Origin: Eimeria necatrix
Taxonomy: Eukaryota; Apicomplexa; Conoidasida; Eucoccidiorida; Eimeriidae
Length of the DNA: 13,177 bases
Assembly: GCF_000499385.1 (NCBI RefSeq)
Contig: NW_013651843.1
Coordinates: 1 to 13,177 of the forward strand
Reading direction: 5' to 3'
A program made the position numbers and the translations under genes. Under the pieces are notes generated by a model. It was given only the letters and a program-made list of their open reading frames with translations, was not told the origin of the DNA and ran no database searches. This document shows, in pieces, positions 1-8,193 of the stretch (the first letter of the stretch is position 1; every line of letters starts with the position of its first letter).

Positions 1-420
1 GTGCTCGTGCGAAGATGATCATTATCAGGTAGCGGCCAATGTAGTGTTGCACATAGTTTCACGGCTCAGCTCTCCGTAGAGCTTAACGCGTGTGGCAATG
101 AGCTAGGGAGTGAACGTGATGCGCAGTCTACGTTCTGTTCACATGGTAAAAATTCACGAACATCGTTTTGGAGCACATGCATGTAAAAAACCAACATCAG
201 ATAAGTTTTAACACGAACGACATGTGAGCTCCTGCTTACGCCCTTTACATTGAAAAAACTCCGCCCTTAATGATAACCTGTGTAATATTGTTTAATGTAC
301 TGATGTGTGCTACAAGCACGACGATTCTCGCGTTCACGCCAAGAAGGCTTTACTGAGCTAAACAGGAGCTCACACGCCGTTCGTGAGATTAATGATCTAA
401 GGTGGCTTTCCCGCATGCAT
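1..420. other. Left end: no supported gene
   Basis: I see no credible coding frame, RNA gene or repeat here. A plus-strand frame opening at about 307 runs into the hairpin, and a 61-codon minus frame at 267-452 uses the left arm. Both are within chance length. Confidence 0.5.
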
Positions 421-618
421 GGGATGCTGTTAGCTGCTAGGAACGCACGCAAAGGTTATGCTGCAGCGCCAGGTCCCGGTTCGCGACATTTGTGCATATC
501 CTGTTTGCGTGTGCTCCATTCACAAAGCACACGCATCAAGAGATACACGAATGTCGCAAACGTGATGAGGCGCTGCAGCATACCCTTCGTGTGCGTTCCT
601 AGCAGCTAACAGCATCCC
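421..618. repeat. Long imperfect inverted repeat (hairpin-forming)
   Basis: Left arm 421-515 and right arm 526-618 are reverse complements separated by a 10-nt loop (516-525). The outermost 28 bp (421-448 with 591-618) match perfectly. A second perfect block of 14 bp pairs 457-470 with 569-582, around a CTGCAG core. Further in, GCGACATT pairs near 483-490, and TGCGTGTGCT (506-515) pairs with 526-535 at the neck of the loop. Between these blocks are mismatches and two one-base indels, giving roughly 80 percent identity over the arms. Similarity fades outside 421 and 618, and I see no convincing target-site duplication. It could be a foldback or MITE-like element, an introner-like element, a recent inverted duplication, or the template of a long hairpin RNA. 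The structure itself is certain; its role is not known. Confidence 0.95.
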
Positions 619-683
619 ACGTTCGCACAAACAAAACCACGGGAGGAGGTAAGTTAAGCCGGTCCAAGAGCAGCCTTTTTGCG
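520..683 (-). CDS. Candidate terminal exon overlapping the hairpin right arm
   Basis: On the minus strand a pyrimidine-rich tract ending in TTCTCAG, read from about 703 down to 684, precedes an open frame that runs from 683 to a TGA at 520-522 inside the hairpin loop (about 54 codons). It contains GMLLAARNAHEGYAAAP, the translation of the right hairpin arm. A near-identical peptide, GMLLAARNARKGYAAAP, is read from the left arm on the plus strand. No upstream ATG or partner exon is established. The frame belongs to a 119-codon open stretch (520-879), which is within chance length. It may be a real last exon whose end was duplicated in inverted orientation, or simply the open frame of a repeat. 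No family is recognised. Confidence 0.1.
649..654 (+). other. Consensus 5' splice-donor-like site
   Basis: GGAGGAG followed by GTAAGT lies 30 nt to the right of the hairpin. One plus-strand frame is open from a TGA near 562 through the right arm up to this site. It matches the eukaryotic donor consensus. A six-base match is expected by chance several times in a window this size, so it is noted only because of its position beside the repeat. Confidence 0.15.
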
Positions 684-1024
684 TCTGAGAACACGGAGGG
701 AGATCGATCTCTTCGACTGGAGTATAGTATAAGTAAAGCTGGGTTTTTACGCAAGAACACTTGCGTCTGCTGAACTGGTGCATACCCGCCTTGTGCAAAA
801 CGCCGTCGATGCGCAAGGCGCAATACGCGTGCAGCGCTTTGCATCCTCCACAATGTCTAGTCTGTCTCGCATAACACATCGCCTGAGAAACACGCTGGAG
901 ACAGACACAATCTCAGCAGTTCCGTGTGGAGATTGAAGTGAAGATCCAGCACCAAAACGACGCAGCCAGATGTCGAATACTCCACGTCACGCTTGCCTAC
1001 ACAGCTCAGCCGCACCGCAGTATC

Positions 1025-1504
1025 CTAGTAGATGCTATAGTCAAGCTTTTTACGCAAGCTACCTTCGCTCGTTGATTGAAGAGTCGCACCAATCCTCGGA
1101 GGAACTACAGTCGTTGACGAACGCGGTCCCAATACAACTTTGACAATGAATGTGCAACTCAGCCTGTTGCGCATTACTGCTGCAGCAGAACTAAGCTCGA
1201 GGCCATTTGTCATTTGAATGGCATATTTGTTTCGTCTAACGCGTTGAAGATGCGTTTCGGAATAATATGCTATCTTGTCCTGGTGGAGACCAGTTGCCCG
1301 TGTGCATCTCACCTGGTTGAACGATCTCTTTTGGCCTGTGACAAACAATTGATTTGTATCACACCGCTGTCTGCGGTCGCCGTATTTTCTGTGTGCGGAG
1401 GTTATCTTGCCCCTCATACAGCATTGTGTACTCTGAAGCGCAGACAATGCTCTCGAGTTATTTGTTTGAAGGATTCGCGGTACTAAAAGAACAGCTACCG
1501 ACAT
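1025..1504 (-). CDS. Longest ATG-initiated frame, unrecognised 159-aa product
   Basis: This is the longest ATG-to-stop frame in the window: ATG at 1504-1502, TAG at 1027-1025. The product is basic and rich in Ser and Arg. It has a hydrophobic start (MSVAVLLVPRILQ) but no convincing membrane segment, and no domain that I recognise. A pyrimidine-rich tract ending in TTCTTTTAG on the same strand, near 1484, could be a splice acceptor inside the frame, in which case the true exon would start after it in another frame. Two plus-strand frames (1214-1486 and 1354-1764) lie opposite and look no worse. At this base composition a frame of 159 codons is about what chance gives in 13 kb on six frames, so it is a candidate only. 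Confidence 0.18.
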   Translation of the reverse strand: MSVAVLLVPRILQTNNSRALSALQSTQCCMRGKITSAHRKYGDRRQRCDTNQLFVTGQKRSFNQVRCTRATGLHQDKIAYYSETHLQRVRRNKYAIQMTNGLELSSAAAVMRNRLSCTFIVKVVLGPRSSTTVVPPRIGATLQSTSEGSLRKKLDYSIY

Positions 1505-1696
1505 TCCCTGAAACGTTCACAAGTGCTCGCTCTGGTTGTGTCATTTTGGGTGCGTGCGTAATTGCACCGGAGCGCGTTTATGAAGCGAGAAACGTATTCA
1601 TACGCGGTGCTAGGTGCAGAACTAAATTGCGAGGAAAAGTCCTTTTGAAAGAAAAATTATGGCTTGGCACAGAATATGCATCTAACTTTACTTCAG

Positions 1697-1810
1697 AGAT
1701 GCTCTTCGATTTCAGGAAAGGCAGAAGCAAGCGGGGAATACGCACATTTATTTTGCGAACATAGCCGGAGTTTCCAGAAAACAAGAATGAAGCGAAAGAA
1801 CAGACGATAA
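1697..1810 (+). CDS. Candidate last exon with basic C-terminus
   Basis: TCTAACTTTACTTCAG at 1681-1696 resembles a branch point followed by a 3' splice acceptor. From 1697 a plus-strand frame is open for 37 codons to a TAA at 1808-1810 and ends in a lysine- and arginine-rich tail (KTRMKRKNRR). A different frame (1354-1764) is also open across the same bases with no splice, so the choice is unresolved. No product is recognised. The stretch is short enough that its openness means little without transcript data. Confidence 0.1.
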   Translation, partial: RCSSISGKAEASGEYAHLFCEHSRSFQKTRMKRKNRR

Positions 1811-2120
1811 GCCACTGAGCCCTCACGCATATTACGCTTCAGCTGAGCGCACTTTCTTCAAAGCACTACCAGCGTGAAAAACATTCACATCGTTGAGCAA
1901 CTAATTATATGAATGAACGCTAGCCATTCATAGAAATGTGCATTCATTGCACAAATATGTGGTTTTGGGAAAATATGCGAGTCCCCGTGTTACTCTTGCG
2001 CGCACAATATCTGACACAACCTAATGATACAGCTTCTCAGGATACATCTTCAAACGAAACGGACATGAATGATTGCTACTGAACTGCATATTATTCCATA
2101 GGCAATCTATTGCGTTATCT
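1811..2120. other. About 300 bases with no supported gene
   Basis: No long frame on either strand, no repeat and no RNA gene seen. The stretch is somewhat AT-richer than its neighbours. Confidence 0.4.
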
Positions 2121-2334
2121 TCATTTGCTCAACATGGATGTTGTTGCTGCTGCGGGCAAGTTTCTTGGTCCTCCCAGGTGTTTCCAGGTAAAACATGTTC
2201 CTTGGAACAGGGCCAATCTCCTTCTATGACTGCTCTTGCTTGCGAAATGCCAACGACTGTTGGGAACGCATACACATGGTAAAACATCAACAACGTGTTC
2301 TGCTAGCAGCAGGTAAGGTAGTTTGACCCACTTT
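2121..2334 (-). CDS. Candidate terminal exon behind a strong acceptor
   Basis: Reading the minus strand, TTGTTCTCTTTTTCCCAG, ending at 2335, is one of the best polypyrimidine-plus-AG signals in the window. The frame that follows is open from 2334 to a TGA at 2121, about 71 codons, beginning near KWVKLPYLLLAEHVVDVLP and ending in an alanine/threonine-rich tail. The same frame stays open upstream to 2510 without splicing, as a 129-codon frame. A second acceptor-like tract ends near 2432 (CTGTCATTGCAG). A plus-strand frame at 2073-2282 is the shadow. No domain or family is recognised. If genuine, the rest of the gene would lie to the right, above 2400. Confidence 0.15.
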
Positions 2335-2682
2335 CTGGGAAAAAGAGAACAAGAAATAAAACCGTGAGACTTCCCAATGGCAGTGCTCCTAGGACTGCAT
2401 TCCGCAAACACCTGCAAATATATGAAGCGCCAGCTGCAATGACAGATACGGCCAAAAAACAGACTATGAGTGTGTTTTGAGTTGGGCTTGCACTGAGAGG
2501 ACCTCACCACACCTTAGTTAAACGAGTTAAATACATGCTATGACTCCAAAGTTGCGTCTTTTTGCACGAGGACCATCACTGTTCCTTCTTGGATCAAAAA
2601 CAAAGCGTTTCCAACTAGCACGTGTCAGTTCATCTACTTGATCCAATCGCTGCTGTAGTCGCCATAGTGCTGAATTGAAACA

Positions 2683-3063
2683 ATGAGCACGCTCCCAAAC
2701 TTAGTAAAACCGGCCTTCTTGATGCTCATGCGCACGGCAACATCTCAGATACCACAAAGTGCGATGATACAAAAGTACGGTAAAATCACCGACGATAACG
2801 GAGTTGATGTTTCTGCTAAATCATGGGCCTTTGTTTATCGAACTGTACTCGAACACCACCTAACACTTTTCAAATCTATCGAAGCATCCACAATACACCA
2901 AAAGCGTATTCGGAGATGCCTTCACCCACGAATTAAAACTTTAATTATTGATCAAACAAAAGTAGTTCTCCGTAACGCATTTTTTCCGATAGCGCATTCA
3001 TTTGAGTCAATTGTGTTTGCATCATATATAAACAAATCCAGGAACTGCGCAGTTGTAGGATAA
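2683..3063 (+). CDS. Unrecognised 126-aa frame
   Basis: ATG at 2683 in the context AAACAATGA (A at -3) opens a 126-codon frame ending in TAA at 3061-3063. The translation looks like an ordinary globular protein: few cysteines, a central segment with several acidic residues (ITDDNGVDVSAKSW) and a basic stretch after it. I recognise no family. Downstream on the same strand are two shorter frames with similar character, one at 3159-3341 (starting MQPDMGWIDRIV) and one at 3581-3811. These three could be exons of one gene, but I cannot fix donors and acceptors that make the phases agree. The minus strand opposite (2952-3326) is also open. Length is near the chance limit. Confidence 0.18.
   Translation: MSTLPNLVKPAFLMLMRTATSQIPQSAMIQKYGKITDDNGVDVSAKSWAFVYRTVLEHHLTLFKSIEASTIHQKRIRRCLHPRIKTLIIDQTKVVLRNAFFPIAHSFESIVFASYINKSRNCAVVG
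2952..3062 (-). CDS. Alternative minus-strand terminal exon
   Basis: On the minus strand GTTTTTTGTTTCAACCGCCTCTTAG, ending at 3064, is a long pyrimidine-rich acceptor-like tract. The next frame is open to a TGA at 2952 (about 36 codons, starting YPTTAQFLDLFIYDANTI). A second acceptor-like tract, CTATCCTTTTCTCAG, ends near 3105 on the same strand. This candidate competes with the plus-strand frame at 2683-3063, and both cannot easily be real. The unspliced frame extends to 3326 (124 codons). Unrecognised. Confidence 0.12.
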   Translation of the reverse strand, partial: YPTTAQFLDLFIYDANTIDSNECAIGKNALRRTTFV

Positions 3064-3158
3064 CTAAGAGGCGGTTGAAACAAAAAACCACATGAGATTA
3101 TGCCACTGAGAAAAGGATAGCAGCTGCATAGGCGTTCTGAAAAGTACTTTGCGGGCCT

Positions 3159-3341
3159 ATGCAGCCAGACATGGGATGGATAGACCGCATAGTACACGCA
3201 GCCCCGGCACTTTTTGCTAAACAAGCGCTGCGTCAGCATGTGGAGAGAGTTACCACAAACAACGCAAGCATCCTCAGTCTTATACCCGCAACAGTGAACA
3301 AAAACGCAAGTTCTATACAAAATCAATCTTTATTTAAGTGA
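3159..3341 (+). CDS. Unrecognised 60-aa frame
   Basis: A plus-strand frame of 60 codons with ATG at 3159 and TGA at 3339-3341. It is rich in Ala, Asn and Gln, with a short start (MQPDMGWIDRIVHAAPALF). GCCTATGCAG at 3154-3163 could act as a splice acceptor within it, and TTTAA|GTGAGA at its end could act as a donor. It may be a middle exon of a gene with 2683-3063 and 3581-3811. Too short to stand alone as evidence of coding. Confidence 0.12.
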   Translation: MQPDMGWIDRIVHAAPALFAKQALRQHVERVTTNNASILSLIPATVNKNASSIQNQSLFK

Positions 3342-3580
3342 GATATGCATTACAGGCTTATATTCTGATATTTTAAAACCAATTTTAGCTACATTCAGAA
3401 TTGTGAGGAACATTTCCTTTGAAAAACGGCATTGATTGCCATAGCACAAATCTCCGGAAAGCTTGCTCAGAGAATCAATACATTGGTAACCAGAATGAAG
3501 CCAATATACAAATTCAACAGTAAATGTGCATGCTCTGGTAACTCCGTGCACAATTCGTTGCGACCAAACATGCACTTACG

Positions 3581-3811
3581 ATGCTTTTTCAGAAACCTAA
3601 TAACACAGCAGCTGACCAGGTCACGAGCTCGTCTTTCAGTATTGTTGATGTTGTGTCTTCAGTCAAATGCAATGGAAGTGCCAAAAAGAAAACGTACCTT
3701 TTTGGTCAGCATAGTAAAGGAGCAGCTTCAATATTCATTAGGAAAAGCATGCGTTTTATCGCAGAAGAAACCTCAGGCGTCTCACATTTGTGCGATTATC
3801 ACCACGAGTAG
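3581..3811 (+). CDS. Unrecognised 76-aa frame or terminal exon
   Basis: ATG at 3581 lies within ATGCTTTTTCAG, so the site may really be an acceptor ending at 3590 rather than a start. The frame from 3591 is in phase 0 and open to a TAG at 3809-3811. The product is hydrophilic, Ser/Lys rich, with few cysteines (segment SSFSIVDVVSSVKCNGSAKK). A 137-codon frame (3432-3845) overlaps in another phase but opens with TTG, not ATG. An exon ending before GTAACC at 3486 would join it in phase. No family is recognised. Confidence 0.15.
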   Translation: MLFQKPNNTAADQVTSSSFSIVDVVSSVKCNGSAKKKTYLFGQHSKGAASIFIRKSMRFIAEETSGVSHLCDYHHE

Positions 3812-4240
3812 AAATGTGCACTGCGCACAAGATGACACGGAATAAATCTGGTGCCTGTCATTACAATCAGGGGATCGCAGCCTATTATATCCGGCGAAGA
3901 GTACAATGCCACGATGTACATATCGATGACGAATTAGTATCGTAAAAATATCGAAGTAATATCCGTAGCAAGAGTGTATGTGCATGTCGGATCACGCGCA
4001 GCTCTACAAATATTTAATACGGCAAGATATTTGCAGTAGTTTCATTTTACACACGGCACATGAGTCGATCAAAGCATGAACAACGCGTGGTTGGAATAAC
4101 CTGTGTGCACCATGGGATGAAGCCCAGCAAAAGCACAGACGGCAGCCAAAGCAAACAAGCTTGTGTCAGGGCAACGCGCTCGAAAATTTGCCCAAAATAA
4201 TATCAGTGCGGAGGTATGCCCCCTGTAGGATAGCTCAGTA

Positions 4241-4894
4241 CTAAGCAGCACATCCACGGCCCTTTTGTGAAGTGGCCAACCCCCAGAAAATACCACTGCT
4301 CAGCACACTTTCTGCAAAGAAAACAGGTAGTATCGCGCACGCATGCACACAAGCAACATTGTTCAACTCAGTATTGGTGCAAGCACGTGTAAAGCCGCCA
4401 CATGCATGCGAAGCAATGATAGTTAGTCGACTAAGATGCCGATAAAATTCATTCCTGCAATGCCTTGAAGCTTTCAGTGTGAAGCTAAGCAATACTTCTA
4501 TGTATGTTCCTTTTCACAAAAGCATTCGTAGTGAGTCGTTAGACGCCTCACCAATGTTGAGCTCAAGCCTTTCATCCCAGCTGACGCGAAGTTCAGACAT
4601 CTGGGCTCCACGAAAACGCGCAGAAAACACTTCCAGAAAATCGGTTCGAAGCCTCGCAGACATGTGAAGCTAAAGATGAAAGTAAATGCATGGGTGTATA
4701 ATTCAAGCAATGATCCGTCGAACACTTCCGCAAGCAAGAGTGCAGTGCAACCGAGTCACGATGAGCGCATTTGATGTAGCGTCGCCGTTGATAACCTTCT
4801 TCAGCTCGCATGTGCCTGTATCCACTTGACCTTCACTGGCGTGATCGTAAACAATGGTAGGGAGAAATTTGCATGTTTTAATCTGGCAAAGCAT
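4241..4894 (-). CDS. Candidate three-exon gene, about 107 aa, unrecognised
   Basis: Best spliced model in the window. Exon 1 is 4894-4760, from ATG at 4894 (MLCQIKTCKFLPTIV) to a phase-0 donor ATC|GTGACT. Exon 2 is 4669-4552, after the acceptor ATTTACTTTCATCTTTAG; it begins LHMSARLRTDFLEVF and ends at ATTG|GTGAGG in phase 1. Exon 3 is 4311-4241, after CTACCTGTTTTCTTTGCAG, open in the required phase to a TAG. Exon lengths of 135, 118 and 71 sum to a multiple of three, and introns would be 90 and 240 nt. The middle exon is rich in charged residues (SELRVSWDERLELNI). I recognise no family. Each signal alone is expected by chance; their agreement in strand and phase is what raises this above the rest. 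Confidence 0.28.
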
Positions 4895-6372
4895 GTCCCG
4901 AGGCTAAATTCATTGTTTTCTCCCGACCAGCCACGGCCATGTAGAGTCAAATGCCTGTTCCACGGAGTACTGTGTTCTGATATCACTGCGACGAAATCAT
5001 TTCGTGCACATGTCTCTGTATGCTCCTAGCCATTGAAGGTTGCGAGCAGCAAAACTATTGACGCTGCTTTAATCAAACCAGTACGACGGACGGCATAGCA
5101 ACGACATATACTGTGTTTCGGCTGTCATTGCATAACTTATCATGAAGAAAAAGCACTTTCCGAGAGTCGACGATTGCTGGTTTCTCGGATTTCGTTACCC
5201 ACGGACCTCCAGCTCTAGAATATCCAGCGCACGGCGCATCTTACAAAAACTATAGGCTTTGAAAGAGTTTAGCGCAAGTCAAGCGATGCCACATCGTTCT
5301 GGATTTGCAGCAGAAGATACAGATCAATGACATCGCGACCAGACGTCTAGGAACGTATGTGACAGCAGAACAGACTTTCTGCCGTCAGCAAAGGTTTCTT
5401 TTGTTCTGCCGGCTGCATATTCTTGCGTCAAACCCCACATTCAATCCCCATTAATTGTGAATTAGCAGCTTACGTTCTACATTCCGGTCGGCGGAAAACA
5501 GCCACTACAAAGAATCGACAACAAACCGCCGCATAGCAGCAAACACATGCCTCCTGCAGTCAAGCGTAAATTGCGACCTTTTATCATTTAATGCTCAAAC
5601 CCTCAAGTGTGTCTCTTACTGAGTTAACAATATCATGGCATATCCTAATTAGAGACACTTTTAGCTTTAACGATAGCTGGGACATAGCAAATGATGTTAC
5701 ATTGCAGTCGAGTCACCGCAGTCTAACGCACGTCCTGTTGCAGCATGCAATGGACGTCATAGAATAGCCAAAGATAGCCATCTGGCGCAATTGTAAAGCA
5801 ACACGCCCAAGACTTTGTTGTTATGAAAAATAATCACTACTGTAGAAGTGTTACACCGCACTTGCTGCGGCTCATATGTAGCAAAATACGAATGTTTCAT
5901 ACGCATTAGGAAGCCACGGTGCAGACTGTGGAGCCTCAGCCCACCAATCACTTAACAGTTGATGCGCAAAAATGGCACACCATAAAGACTCTTCTTAGTT
6001 GACTTGGTTTCGTAACTTCGAACATATCTAGACCGACAAAATTTCATGGTACACCGCATGCAGCCTGGCAGTGTGTCTCGATAATGCATTATATCAATTT
6101 TTCCTTGTGTATTGCTACGAAACGCATCGTCCTGGATGAATGTTCTTTAGGGTTCCACCGAATAAGCAGCAAAACAATCCTCGGCACAGCGCTTCTCTCG
6201 ACCAGCACTTAAGAGAGGTGCAAAGGTCACGTGCGAAACCATGCACGCGTACATTGCATGTGGGGTCCCATACAACACATCGAGCACTTGGCAAACAAAA
6301 GCGCACTCGGGAGAACGACACAACTAGCAATGTAACTCAGTAGACAGCTTTCAGCCCCAAAGTTGACGTACT
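4895..6372. other. Long stretch without a supported gene
   Basis: About 1.5 kb in which 5030-5756 has no frame of 60 codons on either strand, and the few frames elsewhere (a 64-codon minus frame at 5757-5951; opposed 71- and 67-codon frames at 6115-6343) are unremarkable. A minus-strand acceptor-like tract (GCTTTTTCTTCATGATAAG) ends near 5135 and two weaker ones lie near 6210 and 6290. No repeat, RNA gene or promoter element is evident. It fits intergenic or intronic DNA. Confidence 0.45.
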
Positions 6373-6866
6373 TCATGGTGGGCCAATTGCCTGCCATTTT
6401 TCATTTGTGATTGTCACACAATCCCGGATTCGAAATTCAGGAATTTCCAATTTTTGTATGGGCAAGCGCTGCACCAGGTTTGCTCTGTAAAAATGGCAGA
6501 CACTCATGTCTTTTATAAACATGCCTGAAAAACCGCAGATGGCAAACTATTGTATGCACCGATGTATGCGCATCAAGCGCATCACATTAGTCCTCACAGC
6601 CTTTTTATATGCAAATTCTGCAACGCTTGTGCTGGTTTGTGCTTGATTTGCCTTTAATTCCAAATTCGACGTCTGCAGCGCGTTTCGAAAGCATTCCAGG
6701 TCGCCTTGACCCTTTTTGTCGTCCCTTTGGATAAGCTTCGAGAACAAGGGAATGGTTGTTTGCCTTTCTTTTGCACCTGAACCACTTTGCCTGAATCCTG
6801 AGGTTTTATTCTGCATGCAGACCCGCAAAAATATTCGTCCTTAATTTTTCTCGCTTGATTACACAT
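6373..6866 (-). CDS. Candidate multi-exon gene, about 136 aa, unrecognised
   Basis: A consistent minus-strand model starts at ATG 6866 (context AAAATG, MCNQARKIKDEYFC). Exon 1 runs to 6823 (donor GCGG|GTCTGC). Exon 2 is 6790-6598, hydrophilic and Gln/Lys rich (segment LIQRDDKKGQGDLECF), ending in the good donor GCT|GTGAGG. Exon 3 is 6546-6373, ending in TGA and containing MSVCHFYRANLVQRLPIQK. Lengths of 44, 193 and 174 keep the frame. The last two exons lie in one continuous frame interrupted only by a TAG at 6549-6547. A 51-nt intron would remove it, but its acceptor has no pyrimidine tract, while a better acceptor at 6525 would shift the phase. The first intron (32 nt) is very short. A disrupted gene is the alternative. 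No family recognised. Confidence 0.25.
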
Positions 6867-6920
6867 TTTGAGAACTCCTAGATCCACTACTTTTGTCGCG
6901 TGTAGCTGATAACTGGCCAA

Positions 6921-7298
6921 ATGCCCGAGGCACAAATATGCTTTTTACATAAAAGGATACCCATCTTTGAAGATTCAATCGTATTCTCCCACATCTCGCG
7001 AGCCACGAGTCTGTCTCTGCCTATACAATGGATTGACAGCAGTGTTCAACTGCACCCAGGATCAATTTACCATGCCCAGAGAGCGAGTGCTCGAGACAGA
7101 GATCTCCCGATTATGCTGACTCCAACAGCGACACCAACATTCAATATTAAAGCAATGACTACCGGAAGAACTTTTGATGCATTAGCACACAAACAAAAAT
7201 TTTGCGAAATTGGCCCTGACTGCAACGTAATTCTGAATGAGCAGCAGGCCATTATCAAGCCCCAGAAAAAACAGGAACTACAATCAGAAGGCCTATGA
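6921..7298 (+). CDS. Unrecognised 125-aa frame
   Basis: ATG at 6921 (MPEAQICFLHKRIPIFEDS) opens a plus-strand frame of 125 codons to TGA at 7296-7298. The second half is hydrophilic with lysine/glutamine clusters. It is arranged head-to-head with the minus-strand candidate ending near 6373. A possible donor at TGCAAC|GTAATT (phase 0, near 7228) could join to an exon after the strong acceptor CCTCCTTTTTTCAG, which ends at 7560. That exon is open in both phase 0 and phase 1 for about 30 codons (phase 1 reads FAVLLSFNAKISALAAC, ending in TAA at 7661-7663). A minus frame (7067-7324) is the shadow. No recognised domain; length close to chance. Confidence 0.18.
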   Translation: MPEAQICFLHKRIPIFEDSIVFSHISRATSLSLPIQWIDSSVQLHPGSIYHAQRASARDRDLPIMLTPTATPTFNIKAMTTGRTFDALAHKQKFCEIGPDCNVILNEQQAIIKPQKKQELQSEGL

Positions 7299-7560
7299 GA
7301 GGTGCAATATACTATTTTCGTCATTTCGCAATGTTGCCGGCCCCATCTGAAAGATATCTCGGTCGAGCTGAACTGAAGATATTATATATATTCCACGACA
7401 CCCCCACCTAAGCCATACATATTAGAACACAAAGGCATGGCCTTTCTCCTAGATACACATCGTTCGCATTCTCAACAAACGTAGCCTTTATTGCCTTTCA
7501 AACAGATCACGCTTAAAATAGGTGCGTTCCTCTTCAAACAAATGTGCCTCCTTTTTTCAG

Positions 7561-7663
7561 GTTTGCCGTGCTATTAAGTTTCAACGCAAAAATTTCAGCA
7601 CTAGCAGCATGCGTGCGGCAGAAACAATACAAACACTTTTACTCTGACACACTTCCTGAGTAA
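7561..7663 (+). CDS. Candidate terminal exon behind polypyrimidine-CAG
   Basis: TGCCTCCTTTTTTCAG at 7545-7560 is the strongest acceptor-like tract I see on the plus strand. In phase 1 the sequence after it encodes a hydrophobic run (FAVLLSFNAKISALAAC) followed by a polar tail and TAA at 7661-7663. In phase 0 it is open for 28 codons. It could be the last exon of a gene including 6921-7228, with an intron of about 330 nt. No family is recognised, and the evidence is the splice signal alone. Confidence 0.12.
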
Positions 7664-8193
7664 GAAGCATTCGCATTTTCTTTGGTGCGGAACTGCCAGC
7701 TATTCCGGAAAGACTGTGATTACGAATTGGCGTTAATTTCATATTAGTGAGGCTGTCCTGAAAATACAGTATACTACCACTAGCAGAAACACGAGCTACA
7801 AAGCTGTGAAAGATGCGACATAAACTCTGCCGCCATCTCTGTTGCCGAGTGACCAATAAGCATTGCTAAAGCCAGAAAGAAAGGCATTCATACAGCTGGT
7901 GTGCAGGAATAGGGAATCAAATTCGATTGAACCTCAGTCTTTTGGAGCCAGTTGTTCTCGCGTTATTTATACAAAAACATATGTGCATTATCTGCAGCTT
8001 CATTGCGTGCATCGATATGGCCACTGTAGTTCGCAAGCCACGCAGACTAACGTACTAGCTGTGCGACGTCCAGATCCAAACAACGCCGATTGTGCCGCTC
8101 CACACCCGACAACTGCAACAGTCTACCTGACGCAAATCTCCCGCAGAGATACGCCCGCACGCCGCCGCAGACTCGCCTAGTATATTCACCAAC
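7664..8193. other. No supported gene
   Basis: Contains a 91-codon minus frame (7581-7856) and a 105-codon plus frame (7863-8180, Arg/Cys-rich end). Neither has a distinguishing feature. No repeats or RNA genes seen. Confidence 0.35.

Noticed and set aside
1924..3830. TAGAAATGTGCA repeated near 1930 and 3810
   Set aside because: A 12-base match is expected several times in a window this size, and flanking similarity is poor.
4226..4300. TAGCTCAGT at 4231 resembles a tRNA A box
   Set aside because: No matching B box at the right distance, and no acceptor, D or anticodon stem can be drawn.
4640..4655. GGTTCGAAGCC resembles a tRNA B box
   Set aside because: The flanks do not form a T stem and there is no A box upstream.
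6606..6616. ATGCAAAT octamer-like promoter element
   Set aside because: A single eight-base match in 13 kb has no weight, and no snRNA gene follows.
7376..7395. TATA-rich ATTATATATATTC as a promoter
   Set aside because: No gene start at a suitable distance and no second element. It may be chance AT richness.
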